A stretch of DNA of 64,000 bases from Planktophila grossartii (GTDB taxonomy: Bacteria; Actinomycetota; Actinomycetes; Nanopelagicales; Nanopelagicaceae), in assembly GCA_965234365.1 (NCBI GenBank), contig OZ248345.1, positions 1,376,006 to 1,440,005 on the forward strand, in the 5' to 3' direction. The notes under the pieces are model-generated. The model saw only the letters and a program-made list of their open reading frames with translations. It did not search any database and had not been told where the DNA came from. The position numbers were made by a program, and so were the translations under genes. The first letter of the stretch is position 1, and each line of letters starts with the position of its first letter. Of the stretch, positions 49,303 through 57,764 are shown piece after piece.

Positions 49303-50580
49303 ATGGGCTTTGCCACTCTTATTCGCGATGCAAAGCTCTTTCGCCTGCTCCGAGTTCGTTGGACTGGTCAATTAACTGATGGAATTTTCCAGAGCGCACT
49401 CGCCTCCTTTGTTCTCTTCTCACCAGAGCGTCAAGCAAGCGCCGTTAATGCCGCTGTTGCATTTGCAGTGGTCTTACTGCCGTATTCCATTGTGGGTCCA
49501 TTTGTCGGAACTATTCTCGATCGCTTCTCGCGACAACGAGCAATCTTCTTTGCAAATATCACTCGCGCACTCACGCTGGTCGTGATCGCATTCCTTATCT
49601 TTAACAATTACACAGGTCTTGAAATCACAATCTTTGTTCTCGTTGCATTTGGAGTAAATCGATTAATTCTCGCTGGACTCTCTGCTGGAATTCCTTTGAT
49701 GACAACTCCGCAATCTCTCATTTCAGCAAATGCAATCGCCGTAACAGGTGGTTCTGTCTGGGTTGTTCTGGGCGGAGGTATTGGTCTCGGTATTCGACGT
49801 TTGCTCGATGCCAGCGCTTCGGCAGATCATGCCGACGCCATCATTATTCTCGTTGGGGCATGCGGCTTTCTCGCAGCAGCGCTATTGGCGGGTTTACTGA
49901 AGAAAGATGAGATTGGCCCACTTCCACATGAGATTGTCCGCGGAAGTTTCAAGCAAGGACTTCGCGAGATGCGCGATGGCTTTAGATTCCTAGAAGAGCA
50001 TGCTGATGCTGCCCGTGGAATCGCAGCAACAGCAATTCATCGCGGTGGGCTTACTGCATTTACTTTAACTGCCTTATTGCTTGAACGAAATACATTTAAT
50101 GATCCTGCAGATAGTGAAGCTGGTCTTGCAGGACTCAGCTTTACTTTGACCATCGCCGCCGTTGGCTTTGTTATTGGCGCAGTCGCCGCACCTTACGGCG
50201 TAAGAAAAGTTGGTCGCCATCGTTGGATGCGACTTTCTATCGCAGCAGCAAGTCTCAGCGCGCTCTTCTTAGTTATTGATCGAACACCACTCTTACTTGC
50301 ACTGACAGCATTCTTTACAGCGCTCTGTGGTCAGAGCGTAAAGGTGACAAACGATGCACTCGTACAATCAAAGATTGACGATGTATTCCGCGGTCGCGTC
50401 TTTGCTGTCTATGACGTATTAGTAAATGGTGCAATCGTTACAGGTGCACTGATTGCTGCTTGGATTTTGCCGATTAGCGGAGATACCTGGGTTCTACCGC
50501 TGATAATTTCAATGGCGTGGGCGCTCGTTGCAACTATCTTGTTGCGCCCAAAGAAATTCTTTCTTAAGGGTGTCGCCTAG
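49303..50580 (+). CDS. MFS transporter
   Basis: A 425-residue carrier with about twelve helices. The loop between helices 2 and 3 reads GTILDRFSRQRAIFFANI, the usual MFS motif A, and the second half repeats it as PYGVRKVGRHRWMRL. This is the MFS_3-like type found among putative drug or metabolite exporters. No regulator gene adjoins. The end overlaps the convergent cca gene by 17 bases. Substrate unknown. Confidence 0.85.
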   Translation: MGFATLIRDAKLFRLLRVRWTGQLTDGIFQSALASFVLFSPERQASAVNAAVAFAVVLLPYSIVGPFVGTILDRFSRQRAIFFANITRALTLVVIAFLIFNNYTGLEITIFVLVAFGVNRLILAGLSAGIPLMTTPQSLISANAIAVTGGSVWVVLGGGIGLGIRRLLDASASADHADAIIILVGACGFLAAALLAGLLKKDEIGPLPHEIVRGSFKQGLREMRDGFRFLEEHADAARGIAATAIHRGGLTAFTLTALLLERNTFNDPADSEAGLAGLSFTLTIAAVGFVIGAVAAPYGVRKVGRHRWMRLSIAAASLSALFLVIDRTPLLLALTAFFTALCGQSVKVTNDALVQSKIDDVFRGRVFAVYDVLVNGAIVTGALIAAWILPISGDTWVLPLIISMAWALVATILLRPKKFFLKGVA

Positions 50581-52012
50581 CTTTCCACCATTGCAGTAAC
50601 TCTACCGTTGCACGTTCTTCACCGAGTGGACCATGTTCCATGCGCAGCTCCATAAGGAAATCGAGCGCCTTTCCAACATCAGCAGAAGGTTTGATTCCGA
50701 GCAGCGACATCACTTGTGCGCCATCGAGATCGGGGCGAATTCTGGAAAGTTCTTCTTCCTCTGCAAGTTTTGCAATGCGCGCTTCAAGTCCGTCATATGT
50801 GCGGGCTAGACGATCTGCCTTCTTTGCATTACGTGTTGTGCAATCAGCACGTGTAAGAACATGTAAATGTGTAAGTAAATCGCCTGCATCGCGCACATAT
50901 CGGCGAACTGCTGAATCGGTCCATTCGCCATCGCCATAACCGTGGAAGCGAAGATGAAGAGCCACAAGGGTTTCAACAGCGTCGATGGTGTCATTATCAA
51001 AGCGGAGCGCCTTCATACGATTTTTCGATAGACGCGCACCAACGACTTCGTGGTGGTGGAATGAAACACCGCCGCCTTCGAGAAGATTGCGTGTCTTTGG
51101 TTTTCCAATGTCATGTAATAAGGCGGCAAGACGAATGACAAGGTTTGGTCCACCGAGGCGTTCTTCTTGTGAGATTGCTTGTTCAAGAACTGTAATTGAA
51201 TGTTCGTAGACATCTTTATGGTGATGGTGCTCATCAATCTCAAGACGCAACTTAGGAATTTCTGGCAGCACTAACTCTGCAAGCCCTGTATCTACAAGAA
51301 TTGTGATTCCGATTCGTGGGTTCGGCGACATTAATAACTTTGTAAATTCTTCACGAACGCGCTCTGCTGAAATAATGGAGATGCGGCTCGCCATGGTGCT
51401 CATTGCAGAAAGTACTTCTTCATCAATTGTAAAGTTTAGTTGGCTGGCAAAACGCGCAGCGCGCATCATGCGAAGTGGATCATCTGTAAAAGATTGTCGT
51501 GCACTTGCTGGTGTGCGAAGAGTGCGCTCTGCTAAATCGGCAAGACCATTAAATGGATCGATAAATTCTGGTTTAGCTCCTGTTAATTCAAGCGCCATGG
51601 AGTTAACAGTGAAGTCGCGACGCGAAAGATCGCCCTCAATGTTGTCGCCAAATTCAACATCGGGGTTACGAGAATCTTCTTCATATTTTTCAGTGCGATA
51701 CGTTGTGACTTCAACAGTGGTATCTCCGCGCTTTCCAGCAACTGTTCCAAATAGAATTCCTGTATCCCACGTGTTATCTGCCCAAGACTTCAAAATTTTC
51801 TTTGTCTGGTGCGGATGCGCATCTGTTGTGAAATCTAAATCGTTGCCAAGTCTTCCAAGAATTGCATCGCGTACAGGGCCGCCTACGAGAGCAAGGCGAA
51901 ATCCCTCTTTCTTAAATGCTTCAGCGAGAGAACTCGCCAGGGGTGCGCGTTCGATCAGGGAGCGAATAGCCAATTCGCCCGCTGCTCCTAAATTAACCTT
52001 CTCAGCGCTCAC
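50564..52012 (-). CDS. cca: CCA tRNA nucleotidyltransferase
   Basis: Adds or repairs the CCA end of tRNAs, which matters here because none of the three tRNA genes in view encodes CCA. The pol-beta head has LVGGPVRDAILGRLGNDLDFTTDA (in parts) with catalytic Asp pair DLD, RRDFTVNSMALEL and DDPLRMMRAARFASQL. The C-terminal half carries an HD domain (LLHDIGKPKTR). GTG 52012 gives 482 residues; the open frame continues to 52057. It is divergent from the nudix gene, as in mycobacteria (pcnA-mutT4). Confidence 0.92.
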   Translation of the reverse strand: MSAEKVNLGAAGELAIRSLIERAPLASSLAEAFKKEGFRLALVGGPVRDAILGRLGNDLDFTTDAHPHQTKKILKSWADNTWDTGILFGTVAGKRGDTTVEVTTYRTEKYEEDSRNPDVEFGDNIEGDLSRRDFTVNSMALELTGAKPEFIDPFNGLADLAERTLRTPASARQSFTDDPLRMMRAARFASQLNFTIDEEVLSAMSTMASRISIISAERVREEFTKLLMSPNPRIGITILVDTGLAELVLPEIPKLRLEIDEHHHHKDVYEHSITVLEQAISQEERLGGPNLVIRLAALLHDIGKPKTRNLLEGGGVSFHHHEVVGARLSKNRMKALRFDNDTIDAVETLVALHLRFHGYGDGEWTDSAVRRYVRDAGDLLTHLHVLTRADCTTRNAKKADRLARTYDGLEARIAKLAEEEELSRIRPDLDGAQVMSLLGIKPSADVGKALDFLMELRMEHGPLGEERATVELLQWWKARRHP

Positions 52013-52032
52013 AATAGATAAGCGTAGTCGCG

Positions 52033-52038
52033 TACGAT
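52033..52038 (+). promoter_or_regulatory. -10 box for leaderless nudix gene
   Basis: TACGAT lies six bases before ATG 52045 without a Shine-Dalgarno match. The gap to the chosen start of the divergent cca gene is 32 bp, so the two promoters overlap. Confidence 0.55.
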
Positions 52039-52044
52039 TACTCC

Positions 52045-52653
52045 ATGACCCCGGCACCTAGTGCGGGCAGCGAAGGTACGAAAAAGAAACGCAGGCGCAG
52101 GCGCCCAGCTAATCGCTCTCCGCAATCTCAAGATTTAACGACCTCACCCAACCCTTCTTCGCAGACCCCTAAAGCTGCGCCGAAAAATACAAAGCCGAAG
52201 CCTCCCTATGCCAAGCGCGTCGATGAGGTCAGTGCGGGCGGGCTCGTCGTTGATACAACCGGAAAGCTCGGACTTCTTATCGGCCGTCGCGATCAGAAAG
52301 ATGCTTCAGGTAAAAGAATTCTCTGGTCACTTCCAAAGGGCCATATTGAAGAAGGTGAAACTCCTGAGCAAGCCGCACTTCGAGAAGTTCAAGAAGAGAC
52401 CGGAATTGAATCAATCATTGAAAAATCTCTCGGCGTCATTGATTTCTGGTTTATGGCCGGCGGAAAACGAATTCACAAAACTGTTCATCACTATCTCTTC
52501 CGTGAAAGCGGTGGGTTGCTTGCAGCTCAAGAGACTGAAGTTGATGAAGTTGCATGGTTCCCGCTAGAAGAAATTATTGAGAAGCTGGCATATCCCGATG
52601 AGAAGAAGTTGATTTCGCGCACCAATGCGACGCAAGAGCTGAGCGCGATATGA
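52045..52653 (+). CDS. Nudix hydrolase, MutT4-like
   Basis: A 202-residue hydrolase of nucleoside diphosphate-linked compounds. The Nudix box GHIEEGETPEQAALREVQEE followed by TG is complete. The first 55 residues are a disordered basic tail rich in Lys, Arg and Pro (KKKRRRRRP), perhaps nucleic-acid binding. Position between cca and the murJ pair matches mycobacterial mutT4 (Rv3908). The next gene starts in its stop (four-base overlap). The substrate is not evident; dNTP sanitation, mRNA decapping or sugar nucleotides are options. Confidence 0.88.
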   Translation: MTPAPSAGSEGTKKKRRRRRPANRSPQSQDLTTSPNPSSQTPKAAPKNTKPKPPYAKRVDEVSAGGLVVDTTGKLGLLIGRRDQKDASGKRILWSLPKGHIEEGETPEQAALREVQEETGIESIIEKSLGVIDFWFMAGGKRIHKTVHHYLFRESGGLLAAQETEVDEVAWFPLEEIIEKLAYPDEKKLISRTNATQELSAI

Positions 52654-53744
52654 GAAAACTTCTCGTTGCAATCTTTGCGCTCTCATTCCTTGCAATTCCT
52701 AGTGCGCACTCTGCAACGCCAGTTATTCGAATCGTAGATAAACCACACACCACTTTCGATGGAACATTTCGAAGCAATGAACTTGCTGTCACTCTTCTTC
52801 CAAACGGCAAATTGGGCAAGCTCATCTTTGGCATCAATTCAACACGAAGCACATTTGTTATAGATGCCGCGTTAATCAATGAGATCGAAGATATGGCTGA
52901 TGGCTATACCTATGCAGGAAAAGAAGATTCTGCAGGTCAACAGACAGCACGCAATTGGTTATTCCGCCTACGCAATGTTGTGGCCAATAACAACGTTGTT
53001 GCACTTCCATATGGAAACCCTGATGAGAAGTTGTTGAAATCTGTAGCTCCCAGCGAACTAAAGTTCTATTCACTCTATGCACAAACTCAGCTTCAAGAAT
53101 CACTGCGCCGCCCCGTCATCGCTCAAAACGGCTGGGGGAAAGGCACTTCACGCCTTGGTAATGAATTTATCTATAGCTACTCCAAGAACCGCCGCATGCT
53201 CACCGGGCTTTCTACGATCACAACTTCCAATGAGATATTCGATGCTCGTGCTCGCCTTGGAATTGTGATGAACCCACTTCTCACACGAGAAGAACGCGCC
53301 TTCTATTCTTATAACCAGAGCAACGCTGTAAAAGTTCTTTCCAATCGTCTCCGTGTCATTCCTGGTCGCTACCAAATCACATCCAAGACTGCGAAGTTGC
53401 CGATCACTCTCGTTAATAACTTTGATACAGCATCGGTAGTGAGCGTCTCTCTTATTCCCATGAATTCACGTATGCAGGTAGAGAACATCAACAACATCAC
53501 TGTGGCACCTAAATCTCGTCAGCAGATTCTGGTTCCTGTCGATGTGATTGCTCCTGGTTCTACTCTCGTGCTCGCACAATTTATGAATACCAAGGGGCAA
53601 CTCGTCGGTGAAGTCTCAAAGCTCAATCTCACCGCAACCATCATTGATTCGCGTGTTGCGTGGTTTACAACAGGTGCTGCCGTTCTACTCTTCTTAGGTG
53701 CAGTAACGCAATCAGTTCGACGCGTCAGGAGGGCTCGTAAGTGA
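52650..53744 (+). CDS. Exported protein with C-terminal anchor, upstream of murJ
   Basis: A 364-residue protein of unknown function. It has a signal peptide (MRKLLVAIFALSFLAIPSAHS), a large extracytoplasmic part and one C-terminal helix (about 338-357) followed by a basic RRVRRARK tail. The segment around residues 250-330 looks like an immunoglobulin-like beta-sandwich (LRVIPGRYQITSKTAKLPITL). It occupies the place of Rv3909, an 802-residue mycobacterial protein often called DUF6049, and would be a much shortened form. Four-base overlaps on both sides bind it to nudix and murJ; a role with the lipid II flippase is inferred. Confidence 0.65.
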   Translation: MRKLLVAIFALSFLAIPSAHSATPVIRIVDKPHTTFDGTFRSNELAVTLLPNGKLGKLIFGINSTRSTFVIDAALINEIEDMADGYTYAGKEDSAGQQTARNWLFRLRNVVANNNVVALPYGNPDEKLLKSVAPSELKFYSLYAQTQLQESLRRPVIAQNGWGKGTSRLGNEFIYSYSKNRRMLTGLSTITTSNEIFDARARLGIVMNPLLTREERAFYSYNQSNAVKVLSNRLRVIPGRYQITSKTAKLPITLVNNFDTASVVSVSLIPMNSRMQVENINNITVAPKSRQQILVPVDVIAPGSTLVLAQFMNTKGQLVGEVSKLNLTATIIDSRVAWFTTGAAVLLFLGAVTQSVRRVRRARK

Positions 53745-55375
53745 AGAATAAGGAGCTCTTTCGCGCATCAGGAATCATGGCGATTGGAACAATACTTTCG
53801 CGCATCACCGGATTTATTCGCGCACTACTCGCTGTTGCCGTACTTGGTACCGCACTTCTTGCAGATACCTACAACGTTGCCAACACCATGCCCAATATTC
53901 TCTACAACTTACTTGTAGGTGGGGCACTCACTGCAATCTTTGTTCCGCAACTTGTTCGCTCATTTTCGGATGAAGATGGAGGACATGCATTTGCATCTCG
54001 TTTAGTAACAACGATTTCTGGAATTCTCTTTGCTCTTGTCATTGTTGGAGTGATCTTCGCTCCTGCACTTGTTCGACTCTATGCACCTGAATTCTCAACG
54101 CCAGGCTTTGAGACCGAAGAACATATTGCTGTTGCATTTACCCGCTACTGCCTGCCGCAAATCTTCTTCTTGGGACTCTTCACCATGCTTGGCCAGGTAG
54201 CTAACGCGCGTGGCTCATTTGCACCTCTTATGTGGGCGCCGATCGCCAACAATCTTGTCGTTATCGTCGTCTTTGCAGCGATTCTTGCCACACAGCATGC
54301 GCTCTCCATCGGTGAAATTACAGATTTCCAGGTGCAGTTACTTGGGTGGGGAACCACGCTCGGCGTTGTTATCCAGGCTCTCATTTTAATTCCTGTTGTA
54401 AAGCGATCAGGAATTCACCTTCGTCCTATGTTTGGCGTGCAGGGTTTAGGTAAATCATTTGGTTTAGCTGGTTGGACCCTTGTGTATGTCTTGGTTTCAC
54501 AGCTCGGATACTTGGTAACTGTCAATGTTGCTACAAGCGCCGCCGTTCGAAGTGCACAAGCTGGAATTACAACAGGTGTGGGTTTCACACCATATACAAG
54601 CGCTTACTACATCATGTTACTTCCTTATTCGATTGTCACAATCTCAATCGTGACAGCGCTCTTGCCACATCTTTCAAAGCTTGCAATCGCTCACAATGTT
54701 GAGGAAGTTCGAAAGCAGTTGGTTCGCGCTATTCGCATGGTGGGCGTTGTGACCGTTCCAAGCGCTGTGGCGCTTCTCTTCTTTGGTCCGCTAATGACAG
54801 AGACACTTTATTTGGGAGTGAGCCTCGAAGATGCTCGCTATATCGGGTTTGTTCTCTCTGCTCTCAGCTTGGGTCTTGTTGCATTCTCTATCAACTTAAT
54901 TTTGATACGTGGTTTTAATGCATTTGAAGATACAAAGACGCAAGTAACTTCTATCGTCATAATCAACGTCATCTCCGTAGGGCTTTCCTATCTCTTCCTT
55001 GCCACACTCGATAGCAACTGGGTCACCGTTGGACTTGGAATTGCATTCTCAATCAGTTACATCGTTGGTTTATTTATTACGATCGCACTTCTGAAGAAGC
55101 ATGTAGGAAAGTTGCAGGTCGGCGAATTTGCTTCACAGCACGGTCGACTATTACTCGCGGCCTTAATCGCCATGCTTCCCTTCTTTGCGATTGCGCAGTA
55201 CTTCGGCTGGGCTTATGACGAGACCTCTCTCACCATCCGCGCTCTTCGATTGATCCTCGTTCTCGGCGGTAGTGGAGTTGCATATCTACTCTGCGCAAAG
55301 CTCCTCAAAGTGAGTGAAATCGCAGGCCTTAGAGGCTTCGCCACATCTGTCTTGCAACGTCGTCGCAAGAATTAA
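53741..55375 (+). CDS. murJ: Lipid II flippase MurJ
   Basis: Membrane protein of 544 residues with about fourteen helices, moving lipid II across the membrane for peptidoglycan synthesis. The N-terminal SGIMAIGTILSRITGFIRALLAVAVLG, TYNVANTMPNILYNLLVGGALTAIFVPQLV and later PYSIVTISIVTALLPHLS are characteristic MviN/MurJ stretches with the essential Arg residues. The chain ends just after the last helix, so the pseudokinase and extracellular domains of mycobacterial MviN are missing. It overlaps the exported-protein gene by four bases. Confidence 0.92.
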   Translation: MKNKELFRASGIMAIGTILSRITGFIRALLAVAVLGTALLADTYNVANTMPNILYNLLVGGALTAIFVPQLVRSFSDEDGGHAFASRLVTTISGILFALVIVGVIFAPALVRLYAPEFSTPGFETEEHIAVAFTRYCLPQIFFLGLFTMLGQVANARGSFAPLMWAPIANNLVVIVVFAAILATQHALSIGEITDFQVQLLGWGTTLGVVIQALILIPVVKRSGIHLRPMFGVQGLGKSFGLAGWTLVYVLVSQLGYLVTVNVATSAAVRSAQAGITTGVGFTPYTSAYYIMLLPYSIVTISIVTALLPHLSKLAIAHNVEEVRKQLVRAIRMVGVVTVPSAVALLFFGPLMTETLYLGVSLEDARYIGFVLSALSLGLVAFSINLILIRGFNAFEDTKTQVTSIVIINVISVGLSYLFLATLDSNWVTVGLGIAFSISYIVGLFITIALLKKHVGKLQVGEFASQHGRLLLAALIAMLPFFAIAQYFGWAYDETSLTIRALRLILVLGGSGVAYLLCAKLLKVSEIAGLRGFATSVLQRRRKN

Positions 55376-55390
55376 GCGACCTTCGCGCGG

Positions 55391-55396
55391 TATTGT
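55391..55396 (+). promoter_or_regulatory. -10 box for leaderless trxB
   Basis: TATTGT lies exactly six bases before the trxB ATG, and no Shine-Dalgarno match is present. The whole murJ-trxB gap is 27 bp. Confidence 0.55.
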
Positions 55397-55402
55397 CCGC
55401 TC

Positions 55403-56332
55403 ATGAGCACTGAAGTACGCGAAGTCGTCATTGTTGGATCAGGACCTGCCGGTTATACAGCTGCAATCTATGCAGCGCGTGCACAGTTAAACCCTGTTAT
55501 CTACGAAGGTTCTGTTACCGCTGGCGGTGCCTTGATGAACACCACTGAGGTCGAAAACTTTCCAGGATTTATCGACGGCATCATGGGTCCAGATTTGATG
55601 GACAACATGCGCAAGCAGGCAAAGCGTTTCGGTGCCGAACTCATTACCGACGATGTCGTTGAAATGGATCTCACCGGCGAAATCAAAGTTATTAAAGATG
55701 GTTCTGGAAATACAGTAAAAGCGAAGTCAGTGATCCTTGCAATGGGTTCTGCCTATCGTGAAATTGGTTTAGAGAACGAGAAGCGTCTTTCAGGTCGCGG
55801 AGTTTCTTGGTGTGCAACCTGCGATGGTTTCTTCTTCCGCGATCAAACAATCGCTGTTGTGGGTGGAGGAGACTCCGCAGTTGAAGAGGCAACATTCCTC
55901 ACTAAATTTGCGAGCAAAGTTGTCTTAATCCACCGTCGCGATGAACTTCGCGCATCAAAGATTATGCAAGACCGTGCATTCGCAAATCCAAAGCTTGAAA
56001 TGCTCTGGGATACCGAAGTTATCGATGTCTTGGGCGCCGAGAAGGTCGAAGCTCTCGAACTACGTAATACCAAGACTGGTGAAGTCTCAAAGCGTGATTT
56101 CACCGGATTGTTTGTCGCAATCGGGCATATTCCGCGCTCTGAACTTGTTACATCTTCTGTAACTCTCGATGACGAGGGTTACGTCAAGGTTGAAGGCCGT
56201 TCAACGCGCACAAATCTTTCTGGAGTCTTTGCATGTGGCGACTTGGTAGATCACACCTACCGCCAAGCAATTACTGCAGCAGGTTCTGGATGCCAGGCGG
56301 CTCTAGACGCTGAAAAATTCTTATCCCACTAG
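55403..56332 (+). CDS. trxB: Thioredoxin reductase
   Basis: NADPH-dependent flavoenzyme that reduces thioredoxin, 309 residues. FAD binding is GSGPAGYTAAIYAARA, the redox pair is C137-A-T-C140 in WCATCDGFFF, NADPH binding is GGGDSAVEEATFL, and the C-terminal FAD segment is GVFACGDLVDHTYRQAITAAG. It is followed by trxA 36 bases later. In mycobacteria sigM and its anti-sigma gene lie between murJ and trxB; they are absent here. Confidence 0.96.
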   Translation: MSTEVREVVIVGSGPAGYTAAIYAARAQLNPVIYEGSVTAGGALMNTTEVENFPGFIDGIMGPDLMDNMRKQAKRFGAELITDDVVEMDLTGEIKVIKDGSGNTVKAKSVILAMGSAYREIGLENEKRLSGRGVSWCATCDGFFFRDQTIAVVGGGDSAVEEATFLTKFASKVVLIHRRDELRASKIMQDRAFANPKLEMLWDTEVIDVLGAEKVEALELRNTKTGEVSKRDFTGLFVAIGHIPRSELVTSSVTLDDEGYVKVEGRSTRTNLSGVFACGDLVDHTYRQAITAAGSGCQAALDAEKFLSH

Positions 56333-56368
56333 TAATCTAGCTTTCTTACAAAACACATAGGAGTAACG

Positions 56369-56692
56369 ATGAGCGCACCAACTAAGGTCACAGCAGCTGA
56401 TTTCGATCAGGTTGTACTAAAGAGCAGCACACCAGTTTTGGTTGATTTCTGGGCTGAATGGTGCGGACCTTGCCGCGCAATTGCTCCAATTCTCGATGAC
56501 ATTGCAGCCGAACACGGCGACAAGCTCAAGATCGTAAAGCTCAACACAGATGAAGAGTCAGCAATAGCTATTAAGTACGGCGTTACATCAATTCCAATGC
56601 TCAATGTTTATGTCAACGGTGAAGTTGTAAAGACAATCATCGGTGCAAAGCCAAAGCCAGCTCTTCTTAAAGAGCTTGAAGGCTTCATTTAA
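56369..56692 (+). CDS. trxA: Thioredoxin
   Basis: Small redox protein of 107 residues, active site W31-C-G-P-C35 in FWAEWCGPCRAIAPIL, with the cis-proline in TSIPML and the usual KLNTDEE. It donates electrons to ribonucleotide reductase and other targets and is reduced by TrxB next door. AGGAG precedes ATG by five bases, so unlike trxB it has a conventional leader. Confidence 0.96.
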   Translation: MSAPTKVTAADFDQVVLKSSTPVLVDFWAEWCGPCRAIAPILDDIAAEHGDKLKIVKLNTDEESAIAIKYGVTSIPMLNVYVNGEVVKTIIGAKPKPALLKELEGFI

Positions 56693-56720
56693 TTAACGCC
56701 CTTAGGGGACGGATAAATCT

Positions 56721-57722
56721 ATGAAAGAGATGTCTCCCGACGAGATTCGCTCTTTCCAACAAGAACGCGGCCTGCATGTAACAGGCGAACTCAATGAAGC
56801 AACCGTTCGTGCACTCGATGAGTCGCGCTGGAAACTCGGCGATCGTTCGCTCTATCTACAAAGTTCACCGCTGATGCGCGGTGACGATGTTGCAGCTCTT
56901 CAATCTCGTTTAACAGAGATGGGTTTCAATAGCGGTCGCGTCGATGGAATTTTTGGCCAGATGACAGAAGATGCAGTGAAAGAATTCCAAAAATCTGTCG
57001 GTGTAAAAGTTGATGGTAAATGTGGTCCTGCCACAATCATCGCACTTCTTCGTCTGACAAAGATTGTCTCTGGTGGCGCACCTGCGGCACTTCGCGAAAG
57101 TGCGGCGCAGAAAAATCGCGGGCCAGCTCTTGCCAATAAAGTAATTGTGATTGATCCAGCTTCTGAAGAACACGAGAAGGAGGCTGTCTACGACATCGCA
57201 CAGCGCCTTGAAGGTCGTTTACTTGCGCTGGGTGCAAGCGTCTTCCTAACCCGCGGTGCACATAACAATCCATCTGAATCTGAGCGAATTACATTCACCA
57301 ATCAGAACAACGCAGATTTACTTATCTCGCTCCATGTTGATACCCATGTAAATGCATCTGCGCGCGGTGTTGCAACCTTCTTTTATGGCAGCGATCAACA
57401 TGGCGTGCACTCCATTGTTGGAGAGCGTTTTGCATCGTTAGTACAGCGCGAAATTTGCGCACGCACCGATTTCCTTAACTGCCGTACCCACGCAAAGACC
57501 TGGGATTCACTCCGACTTACAAAGGCCCCTGCAGTTCGTGTCGATCTTGGATATGCATCCAATGAAGGCGACACTGCGCGTTTAGCCCGCCCCGATTTCC
57601 GCGATACGGTCGCTGAAAGTTTTGTTATTGCGATTCAGCGCCTCTATTTAGCTGCTGAAGATGATGCAAAGACCGGTACTTTACGAATTTCAGACCTTCG
57701 TAGCGCCGGTATTCGTCGTTAA
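56721..57722 (+). CDS. cwlM: CwlM-like amidase homologue, probably a non-catalytic MurA regulator
   Basis: A 333-residue protein without signal peptide. Two peptidoglycan-binding repeats (about 1-40 and 45-112) precede an Amidase_3-like domain (about 135-310). The normal first zinc motif DPGHGG reads VIDPASEE here, lacking the His ligand, while SLHVDTH keeps the second and the late Glu is replaced in VDLGYASN. In mycobacteria CwlM is cytoplasmic, inactive as an amidase and, when phosphorylated by PknB, stimulates MurA. The sequence fits that role. Position after trxA matches. Confidence 0.85.
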   Translation: MKEMSPDEIRSFQQERGLHVTGELNEATVRALDESRWKLGDRSLYLQSSPLMRGDDVAALQSRLTEMGFNSGRVDGIFGQMTEDAVKEFQKSVGVKVDGKCGPATIIALLRLTKIVSGGAPAALRESAAQKNRGPALANKVIVIDPASEEHEKEAVYDIAQRLEGRLLALGASVFLTRGAHNNPSESERITFTNQNNADLLISLHVDTHVNASARGVATFFYGSDQHGVHSIVGERFASLVQREICARTDFLNCRTHAKTWDSLRLTKAPAVRVDLGYASNEGDTARLARPDFRDTVAESFVIAIQRLYLAAEDDAKTGTLRISDLRSAGIRR

Positions 57723-57764
57723 TCGGCGCACAACCATCTAAAGGTTTGTGGGAGACTTCTACCT

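Noticed and set aside
51303..52061. 252-codon plus-strand frame opposite cca
   Set aside because: A shadow of the conserved nucleotidyltransferase, without recognisable features.
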